A stretch of DNA of 64,000 nucleotides from 21-14-0-10-47-8 sp966211455. Its GTDB lineage: Bacteria; Bdellovibrionota; Bdellovibrionia; Bdellovibrionales; Bdellovibrionaceae. The stretch spans positions 134,306-198,305 of the forward strand of contig CBIHNI010000008.1 in NCBI GenBank assembly GCA_966211455.1. Reading direction: 5' to 3'. Below the pieces are notes generated by a model, which saw nothing but the letters and a program-made list of their open reading frames with translations, was not told where the DNA came from and searched no databases. This document shows positions 7,196 to 16,272 of the stretch, one piece after another; the first letter of the stretch is position 1, and the number at the start of each line of letters is the position of its first letter. The translations under genes and the position numbers were made by a program.

Positions 7196-8080
7196 ATGAG
7201 TTGGGGACAGACTGAAAAAGACAATTGGTTTCAAGAACAGAAAATTCAACGTTCTTACCAAGAACAGGTTGTCCCCAAGATTCAGGCTCTGAAAGGGAAG
7301 TACGATGTCAGCCAGTATGGTGCGCTTTCCATCAATCCTGATTTGTATCCTGTGTTTGTGATCAAATCGAAAAATTTTGATCCAACGAAAAAGACCATTT
7401 TGGTGACCGGTGGGGTGCATGGTTATGAAACCAGCGGCGTCCACGGGGCGTTAGGATTTTTTGAAAAAGCCGCAGACGTTTATTTGAGGCATTACAACTT
7501 CGTCTGCTTTCCATGCTTAAGCCCTTGGGCTTACGAGACAATCAATCGCTGGAATAATAAGGCCATTGATCCAAATCGGTCTTTCCGCGCCGACTCGCCA
7601 GCGGAAGAATGCCGCTTGTTCTTAGCGGCGGTTGCTGATTTGAAGTTGAAGCCATTCGCACATTTTGATCTGCACGAGACGACAGATACCGACAATTCAG
7701 TTTTCCGCCCCGCGCTTGAAAAGCGAGATGGCATCACGATCGAGTTTTCAGAAATTCCGGATGGCTTTTATGTCGTTGGAGACACCGAAAAGCCACAGAA
7801 AGCTTTCTTAAAGGCCATTGTCGACGAAGTCCGCAAGGTCACGCATATTGCACCAGCCGACGGAAACGGCAAAATCATCGGCGATCCAATCGAGCAAGAA
7901 GGCGTGATCAATTACCCACTCAAAAAACTTTTCTTGTGCGCCGGGATTTCAGATGCCGAGTACACGGCCACCACCGAGGTCTACCCCGACAGTCCGAAAG
8001 TGGATGCCCAGAACTGCATCGATGCGCAGATCGCGGCGATTCGTGGTGGCCTGGATTATTTGATCAAGAATGCGGATTAG
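7196..8080 (+). CDS. M14-family metallocarboxypeptidase-like hydrolase
   Basis: The 294-residue protein has the M14 zinc-peptidase pattern: H75-G-Y-E78 in GGVHGYETSG, the N-R substrate-binding pair (N127, R128), third zinc ligand H160 in HFDLHET, and probable catalytic E261 in YTATTEVYP. There is no signal peptide, so it is cytoplasmic. Related enzymes release C-terminal or acyl-linked residues; the exact substrate is not known. The ribosome site GAGG is partly paired in a possible hairpin (CCTCT 7171-7175 with AGAGG 7185-7189), which could lower translation. It overlaps the opposing gene by 4 bases at the 3' end. Confidence 0.82.
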   Translation: MSWGQTEKDNWFQEQKIQRSYQEQVVPKIQALKGKYDVSQYGALSINPDLYPVFVIKSKNFDPTKKTILVTGGVHGYETSGVHGALGFFEKAADVYLRHYNFVCFPCLSPWAYETINRWNNKAIDPNRSFRADSPAEECRLFLAAVADLKLKPFAHFDLHETTDTDNSVFRPALEKRDGITIEFSEIPDGFYVVGDTEKPQKAFLKAIVDEVRKVTHIAPADGNGKIIGDPIEQEGVINYPLKKLFLCAGISDAEYTATTEVYPDSPKVDAQNCIDAQIAAIRGGLDYLIKNAD

Positions 8081-8775
8081 AAGAAAGTAAAGCCGACACC
8101 AAATCGGTAGTACATCCCGGAAAGATCCATTTCCATAGCTTTCGAGTTGGCATCCAGTATTTCGGCGCCAGCATCGTCTTCAAATTTCTTTGTTACGAAT
8201 GACATATAGCCAACCTCGATGCCCACCGTGAACGTCTTTTCCAAGACAACTCCACCGTCAATTCCGACGGAAAAGCCAGTTTCGGGTTTCCCGTTGAAAA
8301 CAAAAGAGGTCGTGCCACCATTCACTGTGCTGACCGAATCGATCGTGTATTTCAATGATTGCATCACCGGAACGGTAGCAAGAAGTCCACCGTATCCCGA
8401 AGCATTTTGGAAAAAACGCCAACCAGCCATCGCATTCAAGCGCGAGCCCTTGAGCTTTGTTTGCGTCGCCACCAATTGTCCGCCGCGTGTCGCATTGTCG
8501 CCTTTATCAAAGTCGAGAATATCATATCGAAGTCCGGCCACTATGGGTTTCGAATCAAAACGCCACAAAAGATCGATGCTATTTGATTTCATTCGACCGA
8601 TATCCGGATTATCGGTGTAGTAAGTTTCCATGCTTTCATTAAAAGAATCTGGCTTCGCTGATTGCTGACCCAACATAATGCGAAACTCAAGATTGCCTAA
8701 AGTGGTGCTGCCGCCAGATGAAGCCAATGCAAATGAGCTTGCGAAAACGAGGATGGCGAAAAGCAGGTTCTGCAC
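8077..8775 (-). CDS. Putative outer-membrane beta-barrel protein
   Basis: A 232-residue protein with a signal peptide (cleavage after about residue 18, A-L-A-S). Alternating hydrophobic/polar strands with aromatic ends continue through the molecule and finish with MYYRFGVGFTFF, a typical C-terminal beta-signal ending in Phe. The size suits an 8- to 10-stranded barrel. No specific family is recognised and no partner genes are adjacent. The convergent neighbour overlaps it by 4 bases. Confidence 0.7.
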   Translation of the reverse strand: MQNLLFAILVFASSFALASSGGSTTLGNLEFRIMLGQQSAKPDSFNESMETYYTDNPDIGRMKSNSIDLLWRFDSKPIVAGLRYDILDFDKGDNATRGGQLVATQTKLKGSRLNAMAGWRFFQNASGYGGLLATVPVMQSLKYTIDSVSTVNGGTTSFVFNGKPETGFSVGIDGGVVLEKTFTVGIEVGYMSFVTKKFEDDAGAEILDANSKAMEMDLSGMYYRFGVGFTFF

Positions 8776-8848
8776 AGATGGGTCCTTGGTTGGTGATTGG
8801 TTTGGTTCTTATGTTTAGCATGCCACTGCCGGTCGAAAAGGAAAACAA

Positions 8849-9022
8849 ATGCCCCGTCGTATACATCCTAAAGACCAGGTCGAATGGCGGCATGGGCCAT
8901 CACGCTTCCACCTTCTAAATGGAATGAAGGTCATGTTATTTTTGGACATGATCCCGATGTTCAATAAGGAATTGACGAATGCAATTTCAGATCAGCGACG
9001 ACAAAGATCTTCTTCAACTTGA
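8849..9022 (+). CDS. Possible small basic protein upstream of GNAT
   Basis: A 57-codon frame preceded by AAAAGGAAAACAA, a usable ribosome site. The product has an Arg/His-rich N-terminus (MPRRIHPKDQVEWRHGPSRF) and a hydrophobic middle (MKVMLFLDMIPMF). Its end overlaps the first 44 bases of the GNAT gene in another frame. It may be a real small protein, a coupling leader, or chance. No family recognised. Confidence 0.25.
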   Translation: MPRRIHPKDQVEWRHGPSRFHLLNGMKVMLFLDMIPMFNKELTNAISDQRRQRSSST

Positions 9023-9422
9023 AAAAATCCACTCTCTTTTAAAAGATGCTTATTGGTGCAAAGGCATTCCGAAAGCGACCGTGAAATCGGCGATCCAAGG
9101 ATCCTTGTGTTTCGGTGTCTATGACAATGGAAGCCAAATTGCATTTGCCAGGATCATCACGGACGGTGCAACCTTTGCCTGGATTTGTGACGTCATCGTT
9201 GAAGAAAAATTTCGCGGACGGGGTGTTTCAAAATCTTTAATGAAAGCGATCCTGGCCCACCCAAAACTGCAGGGGCTCCGCCGCATTTGTTTGGCGACGA
9301 AAGATGCCCACTCTTTGTATCAACAATTCGATTTCAAAGTGACCGAGACCCCACAGAACTGGATGGAGATCAAAGACAACGACATTTATCTTGGAACCGG
9401 TACACAGAAAGGTGGGCTATGA
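8979..9422 (+). CDS. GNAT family N-acetyltransferase
   Basis: A 147-residue GNAT domain. The acetyl-CoA loop is R-G-R-G-V-S-K-S-L in VIVEEKFRGRGVSKSLMKAI, preceded by the FAWICDVIV strand; the LYQQFDFKV segment is the usual Y-x-x-x-G-F-like end of the fold. The substrate is not predictable. AAGGA sits 7 bases before the ATG. Its stop overlaps the start of the secreted metalloprotease-like gene by 4 bases (ATGA), so the two are co-translated. Confidence 0.88.
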   Translation: MQFQISDDKDLLQLEKIHSLLKDAYWCKGIPKATVKSAIQGSLCFGVYDNGSQIAFARIITDGATFAWICDVIVEEKFRGRGVSKSLMKAILAHPKLQGLRRICLATKDAHSLYQQFDFKVTETPQNWMEIKDNDIYLGTGTQKGGL

Positions 9423-10894
9423 AATCATTCGCGTTCTTTTCTCTTTTGATGGTTTCGACTGCTTTTGCGGAAATCAAAGTCAGTATGAATTATACGCCGA
9501 CGGCCAACCTGGTTTACCAATTGGACTGTCTGAGCGAATCGATTCCGCATTGCAGCCGCGAAACCTACCGGGATCTGTGGCAAAAGCAGTTTTTTATGAC
9601 GGATGAAGATCAGGCCATGGTCAAAAGCTGGGGCGAACTGATGAAGCGTTATCACCCCGAGCTCGAGCTATCCGATTTGAAGGAGCAAGAGATCACAGGA
9701 CGTTTTGAAGGAGTGCAACTGGCAAGAAAGATTCGTATTGCCTCTTTTCAATCGACCAGCATGGCGGATTACTTCAACCGTCTAGATCTTGTGATTCTGC
9801 CAAAGGATCGCGAAAAGTTTGAGAAAGTGGTTCGTCACTTCTATCCACGATTTGAAAAGTGGTGGAAAACAACGGCCCTTCCGGTTGGAGCAAAATTCAC
9901 TCAGCAAACGGATGCTCTTTTAAAACGTCCGGACATTTCTAAAAAGTTGAAGCAGTACGCGCATTTTTACCAGGCTAATCTTCCTGATGCTTACGTGGTT
10001 CATTTCAATTTGTTTTACAGACCAGAATTCAAAGAAGCGACCTCCGGCGAGCAGATCGAAAATTACTCGGTGGCCGAATTTCTTGCGACCGAAAAACCGG
10101 TCGATCGAATTGATGTGATCATCCACGAGCTTTGCCATTTCTTTTACGAAAGCGGGGAGGGCGAGAAATTTGTCGACCTGGTTAAATCGTTTCAAGCTGT
10201 TGGCAAGCCCGAATCCAAAGGAGCTTACAATCTTTTGAACGAAACCTTGGCGACGACCATGGGAAATGGATTGATCAACAAGGTGACCATGGATAAAAGC
10301 AAGTGGGAATCTTACCTGACAAAGCCCCAGTCTTTTTACAACAGCTACGCGATCGACAAAGCAGCGAAAACCACCTTGCCCTGGCTTGAGACATGGATGA
10401 ACGAAGGAAAGACCCTTTACGATCCACAGTTTGTCGAAACCTATGTTTCCAATCTTGAAAAGACATTTGGCAAAGAGCTGACGGCGCCAAAATTAATCTT
10501 GAACGAAATGGTTTTCATCGCCGATGGGAAGTTTGAAAGAAAATATCGGGATACCGCGCGCAAGGCTTTTCGGGCGTCATCGATGTACAGCGGACAAGGG
10601 GACTGGGAAGATCCAAGAACTTTGAATTCGTACAATAACAAACCGGGCCTTAGCGTCCTGATGATCGTACACGCTTCGAATATCGCGAAACTGAAGAACG
10701 CAAAAATCTTGAATGACGCTGATTTCGAAACCGTCAAAAAGCAGCTCAAAGAAAAGAATCAGGCTGTTTATTCGTTTCAACGAAATCCGAAATCATCTGT
10801 GTATCTTGTGATCGCCTCGAATGAAGAAGAAGCCTCTGGCCTGATCGAAAAGCTGTCCGAGGTGAAAGAAGGTTTTGTGGGAGTCTTAAATTAG
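9419..10894 (+). CDS. Secreted HExxH zinc metalloprotease-like protein
   Basis: The ATG at 9419, overlapping the GNAT stop, gives 491 residues starting with a clear signal peptide (MKSFAFFSLLMVSTAFA). A longer upstream frame would only read through the GNAT gene. The motif H236-E-L-C-H240 (IIHELCHFFYES) and E275 in NETLAT, 35 residues later, fit a gluzincin zinc site, but I do not recognise a named peptidase family. Most likely periplasmic or exported. Together with the proteins ending at 19125 and 22537 it is one of three exported HExxH proteins in the window. Confidence 0.75.
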   Translation: MKSFAFFSLLMVSTAFAEIKVSMNYTPTANLVYQLDCLSESIPHCSRETYRDLWQKQFFMTDEDQAMVKSWGELMKRYHPELELSDLKEQEITGRFEGVQLARKIRIASFQSTSMADYFNRLDLVILPKDREKFEKVVRHFYPRFEKWWKTTALPVGAKFTQQTDALLKRPDISKKLKQYAHFYQANLPDAYVVHFNLFYRPEFKEATSGEQIENYSVAEFLATEKPVDRIDVIIHELCHFFYESGEGEKFVDLVKSFQAVGKPESKGAYNLLNETLATTMGNGLINKVTMDKSKWESYLTKPQSFYNSYAIDKAAKTTLPWLETWMNEGKTLYDPQFVETYVSNLEKTFGKELTAPKLILNEMVFIADGKFERKYRDTARKAFRASSMYSGQGDWEDPRTLNSYNNKPGLSVLMIVHASNIAKLKNAKILNDADFETVKKQLKEKNQAVYSFQRNPKSSVYLVIASNEEEASGLIEKLSEVKEGFVGVLN

Positions 10895-11811
10895 GATCTA
10901 GGCTCTTCCTTTGCGATCGAAGCTTTGTAATCCCGGGGTGAAAGCCCCTGGATGCGCTTAAAGACTTTTGAAAAGACAAAAGCATCGTTGTAACCGACGG
11001 CTGTTGCGACCTCTTCGACATTATAAGAACTGTTGCGGAAGAATTGCGTCGCCTTTTGCACGCGTACTTTGGTGACATAGTGGGCCGGGGTGTCGCCGGT
11101 TAACTTTTTAAACTTCTGCGCGAAAGCTGCGCGTGACAAGCCACTGACCGACGCCAAGCTTTCGACACTCCATTCTTGTTCTGGATTTTCGTGGATCACT
11201 TTCATTGCTTTTAAGAGATGCGGATCCTTCAGAGCCGTGGCCCATCCTTGCTTCTTGCCGCTGGCAGAGTTCATCCAGTTGCGAAGAATGTAATGAAAAA
11301 GGATATCCAACAGATTGCGAGTCACAGCGTCACTGCCGACTTGGAACTGACTGAGCTCGGCCGATAGCAGCTGCAAAGCCGAATGAAGCGGATCGTGCGA
11401 TGGAATGTCCTGCGCACGCAACAAAATTGTATCCGGAATTTCACGAAAGAATGCATGCGTGGGCGTATCACGAAATCTGTAAACGCCAGACGCAAAAGTC
11501 AGAAGCGGCTTTTGGCCGGGGATGGCTTCCATCCACTCGCCATACTGAATGGTTTTTTGCGCTTTGGTTTTCAGATCGGTTGCCACTTCGTGATTGTAAC
11601 CGCGGGCCATTAAAAGCAGATCGCCTTTTTGCAGATGCAACGGTGTCTTGAGATTTGCGGAACGAACGTACATCTCGCCTTGCGTGACGACGTGAAAGCC
11701 GAAACTTTTTTCGCAAGGAAAGCGCATCGCCCAAGGCTTGTAAACCGAATGATGGGCCAGAACCGATTTTTCAATACCCGAGATTTTCAGAACGTCCGTT
11801 AAAATATCCAT
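10891..11811 (-). CDS. AraC family regulator with cupin sensor domain
   Basis: The 306-residue protein has an N-terminal cupin (AraC_binding/cupin_6 type, about residues 1-190, with FHVVTQGEMYV and LQKGDLLLMARGYNHEV) and a C-terminal double helix-turn-helix (WSVESLASVSGLSRAAFAQK, and VEEVATAVGYNDAFVFSKVF followed by the P-R-D-Y end). Cupin_6 AraC regulators usually sit divergent from an oxidoreductase they control; here that is the NmrA-like gene at 11956, with an 11-bp inverted repeat between them. It overlaps its convergent neighbour by 4 bases. Confidence 0.92.
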   Translation of the reverse strand: MDILTDVLKISGIEKSVLAHHSVYKPWAMRFPCEKSFGFHVVTQGEMYVRSANLKTPLHLQKGDLLLMARGYNHEVATDLKTKAQKTIQYGEWMEAIPGQKPLLTFASGVYRFRDTPTHAFFREIPDTILLRAQDIPSHDPLHSALQLLSAELSQFQVGSDAVTRNLLDILFHYILRNWMNSASGKKQGWATALKDPHLLKAMKVIHENPEQEWSVESLASVSGLSRAAFAQKFKKLTGDTPAHYVTKVRVQKATQFFRNSSYNVEEVATAVGYNDAFVFSKVFKRIQGLSPRDYKASIAKEEPRS

Positions 11812-11872
11812 AAACTCAATATATCAGGCTATTGGCCATTTGTCTTACAGTATAGACGAAAAGACATGTTTT

Positions 11873-11899
11873 ATGGATTTATACCCATTATAAATCCAT
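11873..11899. promoter_or_regulatory. Perfect 11-bp inverted repeat between araC-like and nmrA-like genes
   Basis: ATGGATTTATA and TATAAATCCAT flank CCCAT. It lies 61 bases before the AraC start and 57 before the NmrA-like start. A second, smaller inverted repeat (AGACGA/TCGTCT, 11922-11938) lies next to the ribosome site of the NmrA-like gene. Operator function is inferred from position. Confidence 0.5.
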
Positions 11900-11955
11900 T
11901 TGAGACGCCGTAATATGAAAGAGACGAAACAATCGTCTTTTAAAGGAGTCCCCAA

Positions 11956-12792
11956 ATGAAACACACCATCTTAGTCGTCGGCGCCACGGGTAACGTAGGA
12001 GCTGAACTTGTTAAAACACTGAAAGCCCAAGGCCACACCGTTCGCAGCACCACCAGCAAAAAGGCACAAAGTCCCGATCAGGTGCACGTGAACCTGGTGA
12101 CAGGCGAAGGCCGCACCGAAGCTTTTAAAGGGATCGACCGCGCCTTCTTTCTGTCGCCTGCCGGGTACCATGCTCAGGATCAGATCCTGATTCCATTGAT
12201 TGAAGAAGCTAAAAAGCAAGGACTGAAGAAAGTCGTCTTGATGACCGCGATGGGTGCAAACGCCAACGAAGAGGCCCCACTGCGAAAAGCCGAGGTCGCG
12301 TTGGAAAAATCGGGTCTGACCTACAATATCATCCGTCCCAATTGGTTTTTGCAAAACTTCAACACTTTCTGGATTGCGGACATCAATCAAAAGAACGCCA
12401 TTCTGCTTCCGGCCGGCGATGCAAAGGTGAGCTTTATTGATTCGCGCGACATTTCGGATGTGGCTGCGAAGTTGGTGGTCAGCGATGATTTCAAAAACCA
12501 AGCTTTCGATCTGACCGGACCCGAAGCGGTCGATCACACCGTGGTCGCCAAGGCGATCAGCGAAGTCAGCGGAAAAAAAGTTATCTACAAGGAAATAACG
12601 CCAGAAGAGTTTAAGAAGAACGTGATGGCCCACGGGATCACCAGCGAGTACGCCGATCTTTTAAATATGATTCTGGGATTTTTGAAAGCCGGCTATTCAG
12701 CGGCAGTGAATGGCTCGGTCGAAAAAATCACCGGTCACAAACCACGGGGCCTTGCGGGGTACGTGAAAGATTATAAGAATCAGTGGTCTTAA
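11956..12792 (+). CDS. NmrA-like NAD(P)-binding atypical SDR
   Basis: A 278-residue Rossmann protein with the atypical-SDR dinucleotide motif GATGNVGAELVKTL at residues 9-22, the FFLSP strand, VVLMTAMGAN and the IIRPNWFLQNF segment typical of the NmrA/QOR2 group. It lacks a Y-x-x-x-K catalytic pair, so it is either a redox sensor or a quinone-type reductase. AAAGGAG precedes the ATG. The divergent cupin-AraC gene is the likely regulator. Confidence 0.88.
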   Translation: MKHTILVVGATGNVGAELVKTLKAQGHTVRSTTSKKAQSPDQVHVNLVTGEGRTEAFKGIDRAFFLSPAGYHAQDQILIPLIEEAKKQGLKKVVLMTAMGANANEEAPLRKAEVALEKSGLTYNIIRPNWFLQNFNTFWIADINQKNAILLPAGDAKVSFIDSRDISDVAAKLVVSDDFKNQAFDLTGPEAVDHTVVAKAISEVSGKKVIYKEITPEEFKKNVMAHGITSEYADLLNMILGFLKAGYSAAVNGSVEKITGHKPRGLAGYVKDYKNQWS

Positions 12793-12883
12793 ATCTAGTG
12801 GCTGGCTGAGCTTAAGTCGAGGAAGAGGTAGGGCTGGACCACGGAAAATGGAAGTCTCGGCCCGCCTCTGCTAAGTTTAAAAT

Positions 12884-13321
12884 ATGAGAATATTTATTCT
12901 TTGTATTTTAACGGTTTTAGGGCCGACGTTCTTATTTGCTGCTTCGGCACAAAAAGAGACTGTCGGAAACATTTTTCAGATCGAAATGCGGACTGGGGAT
13001 CAGCTGGTGCGGACCCAGTCATCGGCACTGAATAGCGGCTTGCTGCTTTCAAGAAAGTCTCGGACTTATTTTTTTGCGCAAGAGCATCCGGCCCAATCGT
13101 TAAATTCAGTCAAAATTCGCGCCGAAGAACTTTCGGTCAATCCGAAAGATATCAAGCTTCGTCGTACCAAGAATGGCACCATTTTCTTTTTCGAAGACAA
13201 GGAATATACTTATTTCTATTCGACCAAGGGCGGTCGATTGCTGATCAGTCAGAATGAAAAAGAGAAGTTCGATGCCTCTCGAGTCCATCTAAAGTTAACA
13301 AGAGGGGTCGCGAGCAAATGA
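12884..13321 (+). CDS. Secreted hypothetical protein, 145 residues
   Basis: The N-terminus is a signal peptide (MRIFILCILTVLGPTFLFAA, cleaved near residue 22). The mature part is basic and mostly strand-like, with no recognised domain. No clear ribosome site is seen before the ATG. The stop overlaps the start of the next, very large secreted protein (ATGA), so the two are almost certainly produced together and may act as a pair. Confidence 0.65.
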   Translation: MRIFILCILTVLGPTFLFAASAQKETVGNIFQIEMRTGDQLVRTQSSALNSGLLLSRKSRTYFFAQEHPAQSLNSVKIRAEELSVNPKDIKLRRTKNGTIFFFEDKEYTYFYSTKGGRLLISQNEKEKFDASRVHLKLTRGVASK

Positions 13322-15726
13322 AAACCCTTCTCTTGATCGCTGCTACTTTTGTTTCCATTTCCGCTCATGCTGAATTAAGTGCGACCGCCGGTCAAACCTT
13401 GATGGAGTCGTTTCGTTGCGAAAGCACAAATGGCTCGGCGGTGCAAACAGTTCGAAACTCTCTGACAAGTTTGAAATCCACACTTGAAAAAATCGCCGAG
13501 CAACAAAAAGAGTGTTTGGGCGATTTTGCGGGCGTCGGAAAGCTTCCGGAAATCGACAGCATTTTAAGCCAAATTGAAAACTATGGCGTTTCGGAAGATA
13601 TCAAGAAGCAAGAAAATGTCATCACCGAAGCATTAACGGACCTGGCCCGATTGAAACAGATCCCGATCAATCATCCGGATCGAAACCTCTATCCCGATGA
13701 AGCGACATTGCAAAGCATCGTAGCCCAGGCTCGAGCAGATCTGATTTCTCTCCGGGCGCAATACGGAGTGGATCGGGGCAAGGCGGACCGAAAAAAGTAC
13801 TTAGACGGTGTTCGCCAGTTAGATTTATTAGCCACCGAGCTTTCGACGGCCCTACAAAAAAACAGTCAGTGCTTTCAAAAGAATCCAATCTTGCGAAAGC
13901 AAGTCATGGGCGGCTTGGTTGGTATCGCGGGATTTTTTGCAAAAACGCCGGCCGGAATTGGAATCACCTTGGCAGGTCGGGTGCTTCAAAACATTTTCAA
14001 TGTTTCGGATAGCGCGAAGATTAATGACAATATGAATTTTGAAGCCAGCAATCAGACGATGTTAGCGGCAGGTATGGCATGTACGATGGAAAATCTTTCG
14101 ACGCAGCATTGCCGACTGGTTCGCCAGAATTCGCTGTTCCAACAGCTAAAGGAGCCCGCTTGCCGAGGCTCCGAATGTTCAGCTGAACTGAAGCAACTGC
14201 AAAAGTTAGTTGCAAGTGGGCGATCTGCCACGGATGCCGTTGCCGCGGTCACAAGCTGGATCGGGGGAAAGAGTGAAAATACGTCGGATCAGGCAATTGC
14301 TTCTAAGGTGAATTCAGACTTTTTATCCGCGACTTCAAAGTTTGAAGCCCCAATGGCAGAGGCTTTGGATAAAGCTCGCCAAGGCGAAGCTTCATCTCTT
14401 TCAGAGGTCCAAAAGCAAAATCAATTCAATGCGGTCCAAAAAGCAATTCGTGATTATTCAAAGCAGATCTACGGTAAGAATTTTGCCACCCAAGGCGAAA
14501 CTTTTGGTGGAATGTATAGCAGCGAAGAGGTTATTCCGGTCGAATTACAGTCGATGTTTACGACAGCCGAAAAACGCAAGCATGTCCTAAATTTACTTTT
14601 TGATGATAAAGAATATGAATCTCTTTTGACAGAAGCCATGCAGACAATCAATGCCTCGGCAAGGTTGCGCCAAAAGTTTGGTGTCGAAGGCGTCGGTGGT
14701 ATTGCAGGTTCGAAATCAGTTGAAGAAGCAGCCATCGAAATGTTGCATAAAACTTTTGGTGGGGTCGAGTATCCGGATATTCCAGCCGCGCAGAAAGTCA
14801 AAGAGCGCATGAGTAGCCGAGTCGTTTTTGATCGTGTCAAAGCAAGACTTGCGCAGTACAGATCTCAGATCTTGCAAAGAACGGCCGTGCAACCTAAGGA
14901 TGAGCAGCTTGGAAATTTCCTTATGGCTTTTCAGCAAGAAGACCTGGGAAAGCCCAGTACGCTGAAAAACTTGGAAAGCATACAGACTTTTTTTGGAAAC
15001 TTGCCGGAAGATTATGTCAAATCTAGAGACGGAGTTCTAAATATCTCCGCCCTGAAGCAGGAAGTAGACGATGTCGTGAATCTTGGACGGGGACTTGATT
15101 CTGGTTCGGTTCCTATCACGAAAGAGAAGGTGGCCGATCTTCTGGCTAAAACGAACAGACTATTGGATCCGTCTCGGGGTTTTAAAGAAAGATTGACGAA
15201 TATCGCTTCCTCGGCAGCAAGTTACCAAACGCAAAAGATTTCAAGATCGGTAAAGAATCCTTCTGAAATCAACGACCTTGTATTTCTTCAGAATAAGGAC
15301 TTTATCGAGCAAGTCTATGATCTACGTAATCCTTACGAGCGAGAGATGGATACAAAGACCGCCATCGCTTTAAGTGCATCACAAATTGATTCGTTCGGAA
15401 AGTTCTTTGAGAACTATATGGATCCCGCACTGCAGGTTTTGAATAAGAAAAACATCCGGGATTCAAATTTCAGCGATGGCTTGGCCGAAAATATTGATCG
15501 CTCGCTGAAAGACCATTTCTGCATTCAGGCATTGGGCCTAACTTCGATACCTGAAAAGATCAAAAATGAATGTGGAAATGCAAGATTGAAGATGGGTTCA
15601 AACGAACTGCGTTTCGATGACTATGCGCGAGCCCCACATCAGGAAAGAGTTTGCGCTTATCGAAACTTTCTTCACAAAGTCGATATTCGAACCACACAAA
15701 GACAAACAAATTCTGGCGCTCAATAG
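13318..15726 (+). CDS. Large secreted, mainly helical protein, 802 residues
   Basis: A signal peptide (MKTLLLIAATFVSISAHA) is followed by about 780 residues rich in Lys, Gln, Ser and Glu, with long predicted helices and coiled-coil-like stretches. A hydrophobic segment at about residues 199-216 (MGGLVGIAGFFAKTPAGIGI) may be membrane-seeking. Several cysteines are spread through the mature part, consistent with a periplasmic disulfide protein. I do not recognise a family. GAGGGG precedes the ATG inside the upstream gene. The size and secretion make it a candidate envelope or predation factor, by inference only. Confidence 0.7.
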   Translation: MKTLLLIAATFVSISAHAELSATAGQTLMESFRCESTNGSAVQTVRNSLTSLKSTLEKIAEQQKECLGDFAGVGKLPEIDSILSQIENYGVSEDIKKQENVITEALTDLARLKQIPINHPDRNLYPDEATLQSIVAQARADLISLRAQYGVDRGKADRKKYLDGVRQLDLLATELSTALQKNSQCFQKNPILRKQVMGGLVGIAGFFAKTPAGIGITLAGRVLQNIFNVSDSAKINDNMNFEASNQTMLAAGMACTMENLSTQHCRLVRQNSLFQQLKEPACRGSECSAELKQLQKLVASGRSATDAVAAVTSWIGGKSENTSDQAIASKVNSDFLSATSKFEAPMAEALDKARQGEASSLSEVQKQNQFNAVQKAIRDYSKQIYGKNFATQGETFGGMYSSEEVIPVELQSMFTTAEKRKHVLNLLFDDKEYESLLTEAMQTINASARLRQKFGVEGVGGIAGSKSVEEAAIEMLHKTFGGVEYPDIPAAQKVKERMSSRVVFDRVKARLAQYRSQILQRTAVQPKDEQLGNFLMAFQQEDLGKPSTLKNLESIQTFFGNLPEDYVKSRDGVLNISALKQEVDDVVNLGRGLDSGSVPITKEKVADLLAKTNRLLDPSRGFKERLTNIASSAASYQTQKISRSVKNPSEINDLVFLQNKDFIEQVYDLRNPYEREMDTKTAIALSASQIDSFGKFFENYMDPALQVLNKKNIRDSNFSDGLAENIDRSLKDHFCIQALGLTSIPEKIKNECGNARLKMGSNELRFDDYARAPHQERVCAYRNFLHKVDIRTTQRQTNSGAQ

Positions 15727-15752
15727 CGAGCGCCAAAAATCAAGTTACAAGA

Positions 15753-16115
15753 CTACTTACAGTGACGAACAAAAATCGACCAGTGATCAGTGCCGTCTTT
15801 GATTTCTTCAAAGGACACCAACTGATTGCTGGTTTTATCTGTCGAGCTGAAAACCACGTCGGCCGTGCAGCTTTTGCCATCGCCGAAAGAATCGCGGAAG
15901 GTGATTTTGCTGACCTGATATCCGGTCAAAGCCAGGGCGGTGAAGTCTTGGCGCTCGCCTGTTTGTTGCGCAAAGAAAAGCCTTTCGGCTTTCAACAGGT
16001 CTGTCAAAACGGACAAAACTTCGGTCTGTTTGGTGATGACGTTATAGATTTTGCTTCCTTCTGCATTTGCAAAAGCGGAAGCGAAAAGGATGGTCGCTAG
16101 AATCAATTGTTTCAT
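15753..16115 (-). CDS. Small secreted hypothetical protein, 120 residues
   Basis: The product starts with a signal peptide (MKQLILATILFASAFANA) and continues with about 100 residues containing two cysteines (one in K-S-C-T, one in the last three residues, R-H-C-K) that could form a disulfide. No family recognised. It is convergent with the 802-residue protein gene and is followed upstream by a 157-base intergenic stretch that contains a TGCAGAA/TTCTGCA inverted pair at 16179-16209. That stretch may serve both this gene and the PhnB-like gene on the other strand. Confidence 0.6.
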   Translation of the reverse strand: MKQLILATILFASAFANAEGSKIYNVITKQTEVLSVLTDLLKAERLFFAQQTGERQDFTALALTGYQVSKITFRDSFGDGKSCTADVVFSSTDKTSNQLVSFEEIKDGTDHWSIFVRHCK

Positions 16116-16272
16116 AAAATCTCCTTCATTTCGGCGTTAGCATTCACCCAGACCGACAGGGGGTGCAAGAAATAACAGTGCAGAAAATGTCCTGTGACAA
16201 CATTCTGCAGTGCAATTCTCTTGGTCACTTTGCTTTCCATTTTCCATAATTGAAATCGAAAGCGAGGTTCCC

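Noticed and set aside
8718..8918. 66-codon plus-strand ORF over the barrel gene start
   Set aside because: Antisense to a signal-peptide region and lacking a ribosome site.
15651..16100. Plus-strand ORF of 149 codons
   Set aside because: It overlaps the 3' end of the 802-residue gene and the secreted gene on the other strand, which has a signal peptide and better support.
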